From NCBI RefSeq assembly GCF_003996855.1, contig NZ_NRQY01000002.1, positions 587,569 through 651,568 on the forward strand: a stretch of DNA of 64,000 nt, in the 5' to 3' direction. The position numbers and the translations under genes were made by a program. Under the pieces are notes generated by a model. It was not told where the DNA came from and ran no database searches. It saw only the letters and a program-made list of their open reading frames with translations. Positions 1-8,418 of this stretch are shown one piece after another; position 1 is the first letter of the stretch, and each line of letters begins with the position of its first letter. The DNA comes from Morganella morganii. Lineage in GTDB: Bacteria; Pseudomonadota; Gammaproteobacteria; Enterobacterales; Enterobacteriaceae.

Positions 1-105
1 CATTGGGATGGAAAATCATTAAAAATGCGGCAATTAATAGAACTGATTATTCCTTACGTTGATCATTATCAATCGCCGGACGTATCGATTCAGGAAAAAA
101 TTTAA
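1..105 (+). CDS. 3' end of an unidentified gene (partial)
   Basis: The first frame is open from base 1 and reads 34 codons to a TAA at 103-105; the gene begins outside the window. The visible C-terminus has a helical, hydrophobic stretch (RQLIELIIPYVDHY) and then a polar tail. This is too little to assign a family. It does not look like the Fis-type helix-turn-helix that normally ends a sigma-54 activator. It lies upstream of megL in the same direction, so it could encode the regulator of that gene, but that is only a guess from position. Confidence 0.5.
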   Translation, partial: HWDGKSLKMRQLIELIIPYVDHYQSPDVSIQEKI

Positions 106-193
106 AAAGAGATCTGGATCACCCTTCCCTTTTAGGGCTATAATGTGACGCAAGTCCGGTTTTATCCCCTAATGTGATTAACCCCACTACCAG

Positions 194-260
194 AAAGTGG
201 CAACTTACTGTCAATTTTCTTTCCACTTTGTCATTTTTACTTACACTCCTCTTTCCACTT
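194..260. promoter_or_regulatory. Candidate upstream activating sites for megL
   Basis: Three copies of one heptamer lie upstream of the sigma-54 promoter: AAAGTGG at 194-200, its exact reverse complement CCACTTT at 223-229, and CCACTTC at 255-261. Starts are 29 and 32 bases apart, close to three helical turns, so they would lie on roughly the same face of the DNA. They sit about 85-150 bases upstream of the promoter, the usual distance for enhancer sites of sigma-54 activators. The repeats are seen directly; their role is inferred. Confidence 0.5.
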
Positions 261-343
261 CTTCCGCACTAACTTTGTCTAAGTTATGTTTTAAAATTAT
301 TTATCTCTTTTAATTCAATGTGTTATAAAAATAACTCCTGAGT

Positions 344-359
344 TGGCACGGCTATTGCT
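344..359 (+). promoter_or_regulatory. Sigma-54 promoter of megL
   Basis: TGGCACG-GCTA-TTGCT matches the sigma-54 (RpoN) consensus TGGCACG-N4-TTGCW at every defined base, with correct GG-GC spacing. It ends 59 bases before the megL start codon and points the same way. A full match directly upstream of a catabolic gene is unlikely to be chance. It implies that transcription needs an enhancer-binding activator. Confidence 0.85.
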
Positions 360-418
360 TTTATTACTGCAACAACAGCACATGTTGGCATAATAAAAAA
401 TTATTCTTTGGAGGATTT

Positions 419-1615
419 ATGCACGATTATACGAATAAAGGTTATGACACTAAGATTGTTCACGCTGGCCAGCAGGCTGATCCACTGACCGGTGCGTTAT
501 CAACCCCAATCTATCAGACCTCTACATTCGTCTTCGACAGCGCAGCACAAGGGGCAGCACGTTTCGCATTAGAAGAAGAAGGTTATATCTACTCACGTTT
601 AGGTAACCCGACTAACGCAGCATTAGAAGAAAAAATGCGTGTACTGGAAAACGGCGAAGCTGCTCTGGCGACTTCTTCCGGTATCGCTGCTATCTCTACC
701 ACTATCCTGACTATGTGCGGCCAGGGCGACCATATCGTTGCTTCTGATACACTGTACGGCTGTACTTATGCTCTGCTGTCTCACACCCTGCCTAAATTCG
801 GTATCGAAGTCACTTTCGTTCGCGCAAATGACCCTGCGAACATCAAAGCGGCAATGAAACCAAATACCAAAATGGTTTACGTCGAAACTCCGGCTAACCC
901 GACTCTGGCAATGATCGACCTCGAAGCAGCGGCAAATGTTGCTCACGAAGGCGGCGCTATGCTGGTTGTGGATAACACCTTCATGTCTCCGTACTGCCAG
1001 CGTCCTCTGGAATTAGGTGCAGACATCGTTGTTCACAGTGTGACCAAATACATCAACGGCCACGGCGACGTTATCGGCGGTGTGATTGTCGGTCCTGCTG
1101 AGTTCCTGGTTCCTGCACGCCTGGTTGGTGTTAAAGATATCACCGGTGGTGTAATGAGCCCGTTCAACGCATGGTTAACCCTGCGCGGTCTGAAAACACT
1201 GCACGTCCGTATGGAGCGTCACTGCTCTAACGCGATGAAAGTAGCTCAATATCTGGAATCTAACCCGAATGTAGAAGCAGTATTCTACCCTGGTCTGCCG
1301 TCTCACCCGCAGCACGAGTTAGCGAAAAAACAAATGAGCAACTTCGGCGGTATGATCAGCTTTGAAATCAAAGGCGGTATCGAAGCAGGCCGTAAAGTGA
1401 TGGATGCTGTTGAGTTATGCATGCTGGCAGTAAGCCTGGGCGATACTGAAACTCTGATTCAGCACCCTGCATCAATGACTCACTCTCCGGTTCCGGCTGA
1501 AGAGCGTCTGAAAGCAGGTATCACTGATGGTCTGATTCGTATCTCTGTCGGTCTGGAAACACCTGAAGACATCATTGCTGACCTGGAACAGGCTATTGCG
1601 AAAGCAGTTGCTTAA
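419..1615 (+). CDS. megL: L-methionine gamma-lyase
   Basis: A 398-residue PLP enzyme of the Cys/Met metabolism family, very close to Citrobacter freundii methionine gamma-lyase. It splits methionine into methanethiol, 2-oxobutyrate and ammonia, and also acts on cysteine and homocysteine. Tyr113 and Cys115 lie in LYGCTY; this cysteine separates methionine gamma-lyases from cystathionine lyases. Lys210 in [11 protein letters not shown] is the PLP Schiff-base lysine. Numbering agrees with the Citrobacter enzyme. The ATG has a strong GGAGG about seven bases upstream. A sigma-54 promoter lies 60 bases upstream and a permease gene follows, as in the Citrobacter locus. The protein is full length and should be cytosolic. 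Confidence 0.95.
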   Translation: MHDYTNKGYDTKIVHAGQQADPLTGALSTPIYQTSTFVFDSAAQGAARFALEEEGYIYSRLGNPTNAALEEKMRVLENGEAALATSSGIAAISTTILTMCGQGDHIVASDTLYGCTYALLSHTLPKFGIEVTFVRANDPANIKAAMKPNTKMVYVETPANPTLAMIDLEAAANVAHEGGAMLVVDNTFMSPYCQRPLELGADIVVHSVTKYINGHGDVIGGVIVGPAEFLVPARLVGVKDITGGVMSPFNAWLTLRGLKTLHVRMERHCSNAMKVAQYLESNPNVEAVFYPGLPSHPQHELAKKQMSNFGGMISFEIKGGIEAGRKVMDAVELCMLAVSLGDTETLIQHPASMTHSPVPAEERLKAGITDGLIRISVGLETPEDIIADLEQAIAKAVA

Positions 1616-1691
1616 GATCAGAGCGGAAAATTAAGTCTTGCAGTATGTACTCACCTCATTTGCCATTAACACTCAGACGGGGTGAGTACAC

Positions 1692-1748
1692 GAAGCACGC
1701 GGAAAAATTCATTGAGAGCCACTCTGAATTCTCTCCGGCGTGCTTTTT
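1692..1748 (+). terminator. Hairpin between megL and the permease gene
   Basis: AAGCACGC at 1693-1700 pairs with GCGTGCTT at 1738-1745, followed by a short T run. The loop is long (37 bases) and contains a smaller inverted repeat. Just upstream, GTACTCACC and GGTGAGTAC form another possible long-range stem. This may be a leaky terminator that lowers expression of the permease relative to megL. Confidence 0.45.
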
Positions 1749-1857
1749 AAGTATTTAACAGGTTATTTTTAGCGGTAATAACAAGAACAATGCAGTGCTG
1801 AAATTTTTTAGAAACCATAATCACAATAAATTATTATGAAAACCAAGGGGGCTTAGT

Positions 1858-3141
1858 ATGGCGGACATGACCTCAACCGATAATTCCGCGAAAGCGCTGG
1901 GCAAAATACCATTTACAATGTATGACGCCGGCTGGGTTGTGCTTTGTATTGGTATGGCGATCGGTGCCGGTACCGTTGTAATGCCTATTCAGATCGGTCT
2001 GAAAGGTATTTGGGTATTTATTTTAGCTTTCATGATTGCGTATCCGGCAACATATATGTTGCAGAAGCTGTACATGAATACGTTGTCTGAAAGTGAAGAA
2101 TGTGAAGACTACACAAACATCATCACACAGTATCTGGGCAGTAACTGGGGTGTGGCACTGGGGGTTATTTACTTCCTGATGCTTATCCACGGTATCTTTA
2201 TTTACTCTCTTTCTGTTATTTTCGACAGTGCCTCTTATCTCCATACTTTCGGTGTTACAGAGGGTGTGCTCTCAAGCTCACTGATCTATCGTGTGGCTGT
2301 CTTTTCCGCACTGATTTTCATTGCCTCCAAGGGCGAGAAACTGCTGTTCAAAATCTCCGGTCCGATGGTTATCGTGAAAGTGGGTATCATTATATCGCTG
2401 GGTCTGGTGATGATCCCTCACTGGGATTTCAATAATATCACTGCATTCCCGCCGATTGGTGACTTTACCCGTGACGTGCTGCTGACTGTACCGTTTACCT
2501 TCTTCTCTGCGGTTTTCGTTCAGATCCTGAACCCGATGAACATCGCGTACCGTAAACTGGAATCTGACAAACGTGTGGCCACCTACCGTGCTATCCGCGC
2601 CCACCGCGTGGCATATATCACTCTGGTGACTATCATCCTGTTCTTCTCATTCTCCTTTACGTTCTCTATCAGTCATGATCAGGCCGTATCCGCGTTTGAA
2701 CAGAACATCTCTGCACTGGCAATTGCTGCCCAGGTTATTCCGGGCGCGGTCGTGAGTGTGATGACAACCGTTCTGAATATCTTTGCAGTTCTGACAGCAT
2801 TCTTCGGTATCTATCTGGGCTTCCAGGAATCCGTGAAAGGCCTTGCGGTTAACATCCTTTCCCGCTTCATGGATAAAGAAAAAATCAACCACACTTTATT
2901 AAACATCTGTATCTCTGTCTTCATCGTTGCATTACTGACTGCATGGGTGTCCACAGGGTTCTCCGTGGTTGTCTTCTTCCAGATCGGCAGCCCGTTATAT
3001 GCTATCGTTTCCTGCTTAATTCCTGTTTACCTGGTATTCCGTGTCGCGAAACTGAAAAAATTCAAAGACTGGAAAGCCTGGTGTGTTATGGGCTTCGGTA
3101 TTCTGCTGCTCATCGCACCGTTCTTCAAATACCTTGAGTGA
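1858..3141 (+). CDS. Amino-acid permease of the hydroxy/aromatic amino acid (HAAAP/STP) family
   Basis: A 427-residue inner-membrane protein with about eleven hydrophobic segments. The N-terminus ([22 protein letters not shown]) is the first helix of the family that includes SdaC, TdcC, YhaO and YhjV, proton- or sodium-coupled importers of serine, threonine and related amino acids. The ATG follows AAGGGGG. It lies 242 bases after megL on the same strand, with a long-loop hairpin between them, so it is likely partly cotranscribed. Position suggests it brings methionine or another thiol amino acid to the lyase. The family is clear; the substrate is inferred. Confidence 0.8.
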   Translation: MADMTSTDNSAKALGKIPFTMYDAGWVVLCIGMAIGAGTVVMPIQIGLKGIWVFILAFMIAYPATYMLQKLYMNTLSESEECEDYTNIITQYLGSNWGVALGVIYFLMLIHGIFIYSLSVIFDSASYLHTFGVTEGVLSSSLIYRVAVFSALIFIASKGEKLLFKISGPMVIVKVGIIISLGLVMIPHWDFNNITAFPPIGDFTRDVLLTVPFTFFSAVFVQILNPMNIAYRKLESDKRVATYRAIRAHRVAYITLVTIILFFSFSFTFSISHDQAVSAFEQNISALAIAAQVIPGAVVSVMTTVLNIFAVLTAFFGIYLGFQESVKGLAVNILSRFMDKEKINHTLLNICISVFIVALLTAWVSTGFSVVVFFQIGSPLYAIVSCLIPVYLVFRVAKLKKFKDWKAWCVMGFGILLLIAPFFKYLE

Positions 3142-3200
3142 CGGGTAAGAGAAAACAGGCCATCCGTCGGTGCCCCGCACTGACTGAAATAAAGTAATAC

Positions 3201-3232
3201 CCCGGAACCGGTCACAGTACCGGTTCCGGAAA
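3201..3232 (+). repeat. Perfect inverted repeat after the permease gene
   Basis: CCGGAACCGGT and ACCGGTTCCGG form an 11-base stem with a short loop, without a following T run. It may stabilise the 3' end of the transcript upstream of the true terminator at 3320. Confidence 0.55.
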
Positions 3233-3319
3233 GTTAAAAAACTCAGCACCGCAGTCTGAATAAAAAAACCTCTGTCCTTCTAACCATATTTATTAAGTTC
3301 CTTGATTGGTTAGCATATT

Positions 3320-3347
3320 GCGGGAGATATTATCTCCCGCTTTTTTT
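3320..3347 (+). terminator. Rho-independent terminator of the megL-permease unit
   Basis: GCGGGAGATA and TATCTCCCGC pair almost without a loop and are followed by seven T residues. This is the first strong terminator downstream of the permease gene. Confidence 0.85.
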
Positions 3348-3491
3348 CGTCTGAAATCCGCCCCTGGCGGGCTATTCACCATTATCACCGTTTTATTTTA
3401 GCCGTGTACCGGGCACGGCAAACCCGTACAGTAATCCGCAAATCAGCTGTACCGGCCTGTCTTTTTTATTTAAAAATGAAAGTCCCGGTAA

Positions 3492-3824
3492 TTAAAAATC
3501 ACGGGGAGAAATAATACTGTCCGCAATAAGGCTCATCCGGATTTCCTGAATATCCCCTTCTTCATTTTCATAAAGAATTTCATCCAGTCCGGTTCCGGTC
3601 ATATTCATTTCCTCAAAGAAACGACCCGGTGTGAGTTTGAAAGCCAGACTGACTCGCAGTAGTGTATCCACATCAATACGGTTTACTCCCCGCTCATAAC
3701 GTGAGAGCTGCTGCTGGCTAATCCCTATTCTGTGTGCCAGCTGCTTTGTGGTTAAGCCTGCATTGGTCCGGTATTGTCTGATAACCTGTCCGATAGCTTC
3801 GGAGATTGCATATTTCTTCATCAT
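3492..3824 (-). CDS. MrpJ-like XRE-family transcriptional regulator
   Basis: A 110-residue protein with a Cro/C1-type helix-turn-helix at about residues 10-65. The recognition helix region (GISQQQLSRYERGVNRID) closely resembles MrpJ of Proteus mirabilis, the fimbrial-operon regulator that represses motility when fimbriae are made. MrpJ paralogues usually end fimbrial operons. Here no fimbrial gene is adjacent, so this is an orphan copy transcribed alone toward the permease terminator. A weak hairpin at about 3401-3419 could end its transcript. The family assignment is firm; control of flagella or fimbriae is inferred. Confidence 0.8.
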   Translation of the reverse strand: MMKKYAISEAIGQVIRQYRTNAGLTTKQLAHRIGISQQQLSRYERGVNRIDVDTLLRVSLAFKLTPGRFFEEMNMTGTGLDEILYENEEGDIQEIRMSLIADSIISPRDF

Positions 3825-4320
3825 TAATCAATAACCCTATAAAGACCATCACTAAAATTCCTTATTTAGCTCACTGATCATAGAAAAAACACTTAAAACT
3901 ATAAGTAGTTTATCGTACATAGGGCCATTTTTGAAAAACCAAAGGTTATGCTGTTTGTGAGTACATCAGGGGGTAAATGAGACGGATTGTTTCGATATAT
4001 TTCGCCTTTAAAATCATAGTGTAACGAAATAATATGACAAAATATAAATCGATTGAAAGTGCAATGAATTAGTAGAATAAGTGTTATATACCAAATAATT
4101 AGAAAAATAACATGTATTCACTCCATTCGAATGCAAATTCCGAGTTTTTACAGGATGTGAAAAAGTGTGTTTGATCCCACACATCGGATTTCAGCATAAC
4201 AGTTCAATGGCTAATCCTAATATGAGCACAAAACAGAATTTAATAAATTAAATTTATGTAAATATTTTACACGAAAAATTAACTTACTTCGGATTTTGTC
4301 AAAAATACAGAAACCGGCAT
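3825..4320. other. AT-rich intergenic region upstream of the MrpJ-like gene
   Basis: About 500 bases with no credible coding frame. It must hold the promoter of the minus-strand regulator. Long A/T tracts and near absence of GC-rich blocks would suit H-NS binding, as at other MrpJ-family genes, but I see no specific operator. Confidence 0.5.
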
Positions 4321-4354
4321 AAAAAAGCCGGTGGCAGTCATACCTGCCACCGGC
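4321..4354 (-). terminator. Terminator of the atoDAEB operon
   Basis: On the minus strand GCCGGTGGCAG pairs with CTGCCACCGGC (11 bases, six-base loop), followed by six T residues. It begins 28 bases past the atoB stop codon. Confidence 0.9.
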
Positions 4355-4381
4355 TGAATACACCGATATGATTTAACCGGA

Positions 4382-5563
4382 TTACAGACGCTCAATCACC
4401 ATCGCAATCCCCTGTCCGCCACCGATACACAGTGTCGCCAGTCCGGTGGTTTTGTTCTGCGCCTGTAACGCATGCAGTAATGTCACCAGGATACGGGCAC
4501 CACTCGCACCAATCGGATGACCCAGAGCAATCGCCCCGCCGTTGACGTTCACTTTTTCAGGATCAAAACCCAAATCACGGCCGACAGCGAGGAATTGGGA
4601 GGCAAATGCTTCATTGGCTTCGATAAGATCGATGTCCTTCAGCGACAGCCCTGTTTTCTCCAGCACTTTCCGCGTGGCCGGAACCGGCCCCAGCCCCATC
4701 ATTGACGGCGAAACACCGCCGGAGGCATAACCCCGGATGCGGGCAAGCGGCGTCAGTCCCAGTGATTTGGCGCGGGTTTCCGTCATCAGCATCAGCGCTG
4801 CCGCACCGTCATTAATACCGGACGCATTACCGGCAGTCACGGTTCCCGCTTTATCAAAAGCGGGACGCAGTTTCGCCAGCCCTTCTGCGGTTGAACCGGC
4901 TTTCGGAAACTCATCGGTATCCACTACGATATCCCCTTTACGGCTTTTCACCGTTACCGGCACAATTTCTGCCTTAAAGGCGCCGCGCTCAATCGCGCTG
5001 ACGGCTTTCTGCTGTGAGGACAGCGCCAGAGCATCCTGCTCTTCCCAGGTCAGGTTATAAGCTTTGGCAATGTTCTCCGCCGTGATCCCCATGTGATAAT
5101 TATTCTCGGCACATAACAGCCCGTCACGCAGAATCACATCATGCACCGCGCCGTCACCCAGGCGGTAACCCCAGCGGGCTCTGCTGTCGAGCAAATACGG
5201 CGCCTGACTCATATTTTCCGTTCCGCCCGCGATAATAATGTCCGCGTCACCGCTGCTGATCGCCTGAGCGCCCAGCGCGACGCTCTTCAGGCCGGAACCG
5301 CACACTTTATTGACGGTGAAAGCACAGGCGCTCTCCGGTATGCCGCTGCGCAGCAGAACCTGGCGTGCGGGGTTCTGTCCGAGTCCTGCCTGCAACACAT
5401 TCCCCATGATCACTTCATCGACCAGCCCCGGCTCCAGCTGCGTTTTTTTCAGCAATGCGCTGACTACTGCCGCACCGAGATCCACTGCACTGACACCCGC
5501 CAGTGCGCCGTTAAAATTACCAATCGCTGTGCGCAGAGCACTGACAATAACGATATTTTCCAT
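4382..5563 (-). CDS. atoB: Acetyl-CoA acetyltransferase (thiolase II)
   Basis: A 393-residue thiolase almost equal in length to E. coli AtoB (394). It cleaves acetoacetyl-CoA into two acetyl-CoA, the last step of acetoacetate use. Visible motifs are the nucleophilic Cys88 in NKVCGSG, the NEAFA motif, the GHPIGASG histidine loop, and the second catalytic cysteine in LCIGGGQG near the C-terminus. An AAGGA ribosome site precedes the ATG. It is the last gene of the minus-strand ato operon, 27 bases after atoE, and is followed by a strong terminator. It appears intact. Confidence 0.95.
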   Translation of the reverse strand: MENIVIVSALRTAIGNFNGALAGVSAVDLGAAVVSALLKKTQLEPGLVDEVIMGNVLQAGLGQNPARQVLLRSGIPESACAFTVNKVCGSGLKSVALGAQAISSGDADIIIAGGTENMSQAPYLLDSRARWGYRLGDGAVHDVILRDGLLCAENNYHMGITAENIAKAYNLTWEEQDALALSSQQKAVSAIERGAFKAEIVPVTVKSRKGDIVVDTDEFPKAGSTAEGLAKLRPAFDKAGTVTAGNASGINDGAAALMLMTETRAKSLGLTPLARIRGYASGGVSPSMMGLGPVPATRKVLEKTGLSLKDIDLIEANEAFASQFLAVGRDLGFDPEKVNVNGGAIALGHPIGASGARILVTLLHALQAQNKTTGLATLCIGGGQGIAMVIERL

Positions 5564-5590
5564 TGCGAAATCCTTACTGTTTATTATCTG

Positions 5591-6799
5591 TCAGAAGAAA
5601 ATGAGGCCGAGAATGAAAATCGGGGCCGAGAGCAGCAGGGCGGTGATGCAGTACCCCATAATGTCCCTGACCCCCAGCCCGGCAATCGCCAGTGCCGGCA
5701 GAGCCCAGAACGGCTGCGCCATGTTCATCCACTGCTCACCGTAGGCAATCGCCATCACGGATTTACCGAGATCCGCCCCCAATGCCTGAGCGGCCGGAAT
5801 CACAAACGGTCCCTGAATCACCCAGTGTCCGCCACCTGACGGCACGGCAAAGTTGATCAGCGCAGAGCTGAAGAACGTCATCAGCGGGAAGGTTTCTTTG
5901 TCGGCAACGTTGATGAAGAATTCTGTGATAAGCCCGCCCAGTCCGGAGCCTTCCATCATGAGCTGGATACCCGCATAGAACGGGAACTGCACGAGGATAC
6001 CGGCGGTACTGCGGGCAGCGGCACTGACGGCACGCATATACGCCATCGGGGTTTTATGCAGCAGCAGGCCGGTCAGCAGGAAAATCATGTTCACGGTGTT
6101 GATGGTGATATTGAAACCGTTTTTGATGAAATACATGCCGAGGAATGTGAAACCCAGAATCCCGATAATCCACGCGATCAGACGACTCTCTTCCATCCGG
6201 AGAGAAACCGGTGCGTCTTCCGGTAATTTTTTCTGGAAATCCGGCTCTTCTTCGAGCAGCGCTGGGTCGATCATCATGATGTCGTCTTTGCGCGGCATCA
6301 TCATGCGGGTGACAAACGGCATCACCAGAATCAGCGTCAGGGTGATAAACAGGTTATACCCGGTGAACATGGTCTGGCTGACCGGGATAAGCCCGGCGAT
6401 ATGCTCGACAGGGTTACCCGGTGTGGCAGCCAGCAGCGGCATGGAGCCGGAGAAACCGCCGCCCCAGGTCATAAACCCGATATAGGCACAGGCGATCAGC
6501 AGCGGGTAGTCGGAACCCAGCACACGGCGGGCCACTTCGCGGGCAAACATTGCCCCGACCACCAATCCGAAGCCCCAGTTAATAACACAGGCGACCGAGC
6601 CGAAAAACGTCACCAGCATGACCCCCTGAACCGGGGTCTTTGCCAGTGATGCGGTGAGCCGCAGAATACGTTTAACCGGCGGGGAGCTGGCCAGCGCGAT
6701 GACAAATGTCAGCATGGTCAGCAGCATTGCGAAGATCAGCGGATCAGGCAGATAGCGGCTCACCACACGGGTCATGACTCGTGAGATGCGTCCTATCAT
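5591..6799 (-). CDS. atoE: Short-chain fatty acid transporter AtoE, with an internal deletion
   Basis: A polytopic inner-membrane protein matching E. coli AtoE along its length, including the GGGFSGSMPLLAATPGNP and PSGGGHWVIQGPF segments. It is 402 residues instead of 440. After FVIAL near residue 36 it jumps straight to ASSPPVKRILR, so the 38 residues that in E. coli hold a periplasmic loop and most of a transmembrane helix are missing, without a frame change. The junction is at about 6688-6697. The start overlaps the end of atoA by ATGA. Loss of a membrane segment probably changes topology, so transport may be impaired. Confidence 0.85.
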   Translation of the reverse strand: MIGRISRVMTRVVSRYLPDPLIFAMLLTMLTFVIALASSPPVKRILRLTASLAKTPVQGVMLVTFFGSVACVINWGFGLVVGAMFAREVARRVLGSDYPLLIACAYIGFMTWGGGFSGSMPLLAATPGNPVEHIAGLIPVSQTMFTGYNLFITLTLILVMPFVTRMMMPRKDDIMMIDPALLEEEPDFQKKLPEDAPVSLRMEESRLIAWIIGILGFTFLGMYFIKNGFNITINTVNMIFLLTGLLLHKTPMAYMRAVSAAARSTAGILVQFPFYAGIQLMMEGSGLGGLITEFFINVADKETFPLMTFFSSALINFAVPSGGGHWVIQGPFVIPAAQALGADLGKSVMAIAYGEQWMNMAQPFWALPALAIAGLGVRDIMGYCITALLLSAPIFILGLIFF

Positions 6800-7461
6800 A
6801 CGGTTTCCCCCGCACTCACCAGCGGCATTTCACAGATATCCGGTGAAACAATAAAATGCGCGGCCGTTTTTTCGCGGATAGTACCGATATCCGTACCCGG
6901 CGCGTATTCGCACAGAATCATCTGATCGTTTTCAAAACGGAATAACGCCAGTTCCGTCACCAGCACATCAACCGCTTTCACGGCGGTCAGCGGCATAGTG
7001 CACTCCGGCAGGATTTTGGCGGAACCGTCTTTTGCACAGTGTTCCATTGCAATGATCACTTTGCGCGCACCGGTCACGAGATCCATTGCCCCGCCCATAC
7101 CCGGCACCATTTTGCCCGGAACCACCCAGTTGGCGAGATTGGCCTGTTCATCCACCTGTAAGCCGCCCAGCACGCTGGCATCCACATGACCGCCGCGGAT
7201 CAGGGCGAAAGAAAAGGCGCTGTCAAACATCGATGCGCCCGGCAAAATACCGCACGGCTGACCGCCTGCATTGACCAGATTCTTATCCGGCGTCGTCACC
7301 GGCCCGAGGCCGAGAAAGCCGTTTTCTGACTGTAATGTGATATGCACGCCTTCCGGCAGATAGTTCGCCACCTGTGTCGGCAGCCCGATACCGAGGTTCA
7401 CCACATCACCATCGTTCAGTTCCAGTGCCACACGGCGGGCGATTAATTCTTTTGCATTCAT
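6796..7461 (-). CDS. atoA: Acetoacetyl-CoA transferase, beta subunit
   Basis: The beta subunit of acetyl-CoA:acetoacetate CoA-transferase, about 221 residues (E. coli 216). Glu46 in the SENGFLG motif is the catalytic glutamate that carries CoA. The GGLQVDE and VVPGKMVPGMGGAMDLV blocks are typical. I start at MNAKELIARRVA (7461) rather than the longer in-frame ATG at 7482, because this matches the family N-terminus. It lies ten bases after atoD and overlaps atoE by four bases. It needs the alpha subunit AtoD to work, and AtoD appears broken here. Confidence 0.92.
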   Translation of the reverse strand: MNAKELIARRVALELNDGDVVNLGIGLPTQVANYLPEGVHITLQSENGFLGLGPVTTPDKNLVNAGGQPCGILPGASMFDSAFSFALIRGGHVDASVLGGLQVDEQANLANWVVPGKMVPGMGGAMDLVTGARKVIIAMEHCAKDGSAKILPECTMPLTAVKAVDVLVTELALFRFENDQMILCEYAPGTDIGTIREKTAAHFIVSPDICEMPLVSAGETV

Positions 7462-7471
7462 GATGTTTTCC

Positions 7472-8124
7472 TTATTCTGCAATCAGCCAGTCAATAATTG
7501 CCCCTGGTGTGGCAACACAATCCGGGTCGATATCCCCCACCGCGACCATTTCGTCCGGCTCGGCAATGGTGATATCCGCCGCCAGCGCCATCAGCGGGTT
7601 AAAGTTGCGGGCACTGAGGTCATACGTGAGGTTGCCGAGCGGGTCAGCTTTTTGCGCCTGAATCAGCGCCAGGTCAGCGCGCACAGGGGAAGTTCGAGGA
7701 GATAATCGCGGCCATCGAGGGTAATTTTCTGTTTGCCTTCTTCCACGACCGTACCGACACCGGTGGGTGTGAGAAATCCGCCCAGACCGGCACCGCCGCA
7801 GCGGATTTGTTCTGCCAGCGTACCCTGCGGGATCAGTTGCACTTCCATTTCACCGGCGATCATGCGCCGTCCGGTCTCCGGGTTTGTCCCGATATGGGAA
7901 GCAATCACTTTTTTCACCCGTCCGTTCACAATCAGCGGACCCAGGCCGGTATCCACGAATGCGGTATCGTTGGCAATAATAGTCAGATCTTTTACACCGG
8001 ATTCTAATAATTCAGTCATTAAACGCGGCGGCGTACCAACACCCATAAATCCGCCAACCATAATTGTCATGCCGTCACGAAAAAATTCACCGGCTTTTTT
8101 AACCGTTATTTGTTTATTCTTCAT
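7472..8124 (-). pseudogene. atoD: Acetoacetyl-CoA transferase alpha subunit, frameshifted
   Basis: Two adjoining frames together give one AtoD-like protein. The first (8124 down to 7663) matches the N-terminal two thirds, including [15 protein letters not shown] and the [17 protein letters not shown] loop. It then leaves homology after LLELPL and ends in CALTWR. The second frame continues with RADLALIQ to the normal C-terminus (ALAADITIAEPDE). On the minus strand the joint reads CCCCTGTGCGC; removing one TG (CA at about 7682-7685) restores a 216-residue protein, against 220 in E. coli. A 2-base insertion in a TG doublet is the simplest explanation. It could be real decay or a sequencing error. 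Confidence 0.85.
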
Positions 8125-8165
8125 AGCACTTCCCTTTTATAAAAAAATATAGACGCAAAGGTAAT

Positions 8166-8181
8166 AGCAAGGGCTATACCA
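8166..8181 (-). promoter_or_regulatory. Sigma-54 promoter of atoDAEB
   Basis: On the minus strand TGGTATA-GCCC-TTGCT fits the sigma-54 consensus TGGYAYR-N4-TTGCW at every defined position. It lies about 40 bases upstream of atoD. It is the expected target of the adjacent AtoC activator, whose GAFTGA motif contacts sigma-54. Confidence 0.85.
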
Positions 8182-8340
8182 ATAATAAAATTTATTTTTT
8201 GTTATATCTTTATACTTTTAACATTATGATATTAATGATTTTTAAAATAACAAAAATAAATTCATTAACATAATGTAAATAAAAAATTCATTCCGGGAGG
8301 TGAAATAAAGTGCACAGTGTGAAAAATTATTCACAGCAAA

Positions 8341-8373
8341 AAAACACGGTGAATTTATTTTCACCGTGTTTTT
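8341..8373 (-). terminator. Terminator after atoSC (possibly bidirectional)
   Basis: AACACGGTGAA and TTCACCGTGTT form an 11-base stem with a six-base loop, flanked by A and T runs on both sides. On the minus strand it follows the atoC stop and separates regulator genes from the atoDAEB promoter. Confidence 0.85.
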
Positions 8374-8418
8374 AAAAATTATTATTAATTATCTATACAA
8401 AATTATTATTAATACAGA

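Noticed and set aside
7460..7684. Treating the second atoD frame as a separate small gene starting at GTG 7684
   Set aside because: The protein continues AtoD homology without a gap from the first frame, and no ribosome site precedes the GTG, so a frameshifted single gene is the better reading.
7663..7690. Programmed ribosomal frameshifting in atoD
   Set aside because: No slippery heptamer or downstream structure is apparent at the joint, and AtoD is not known to use recoding.
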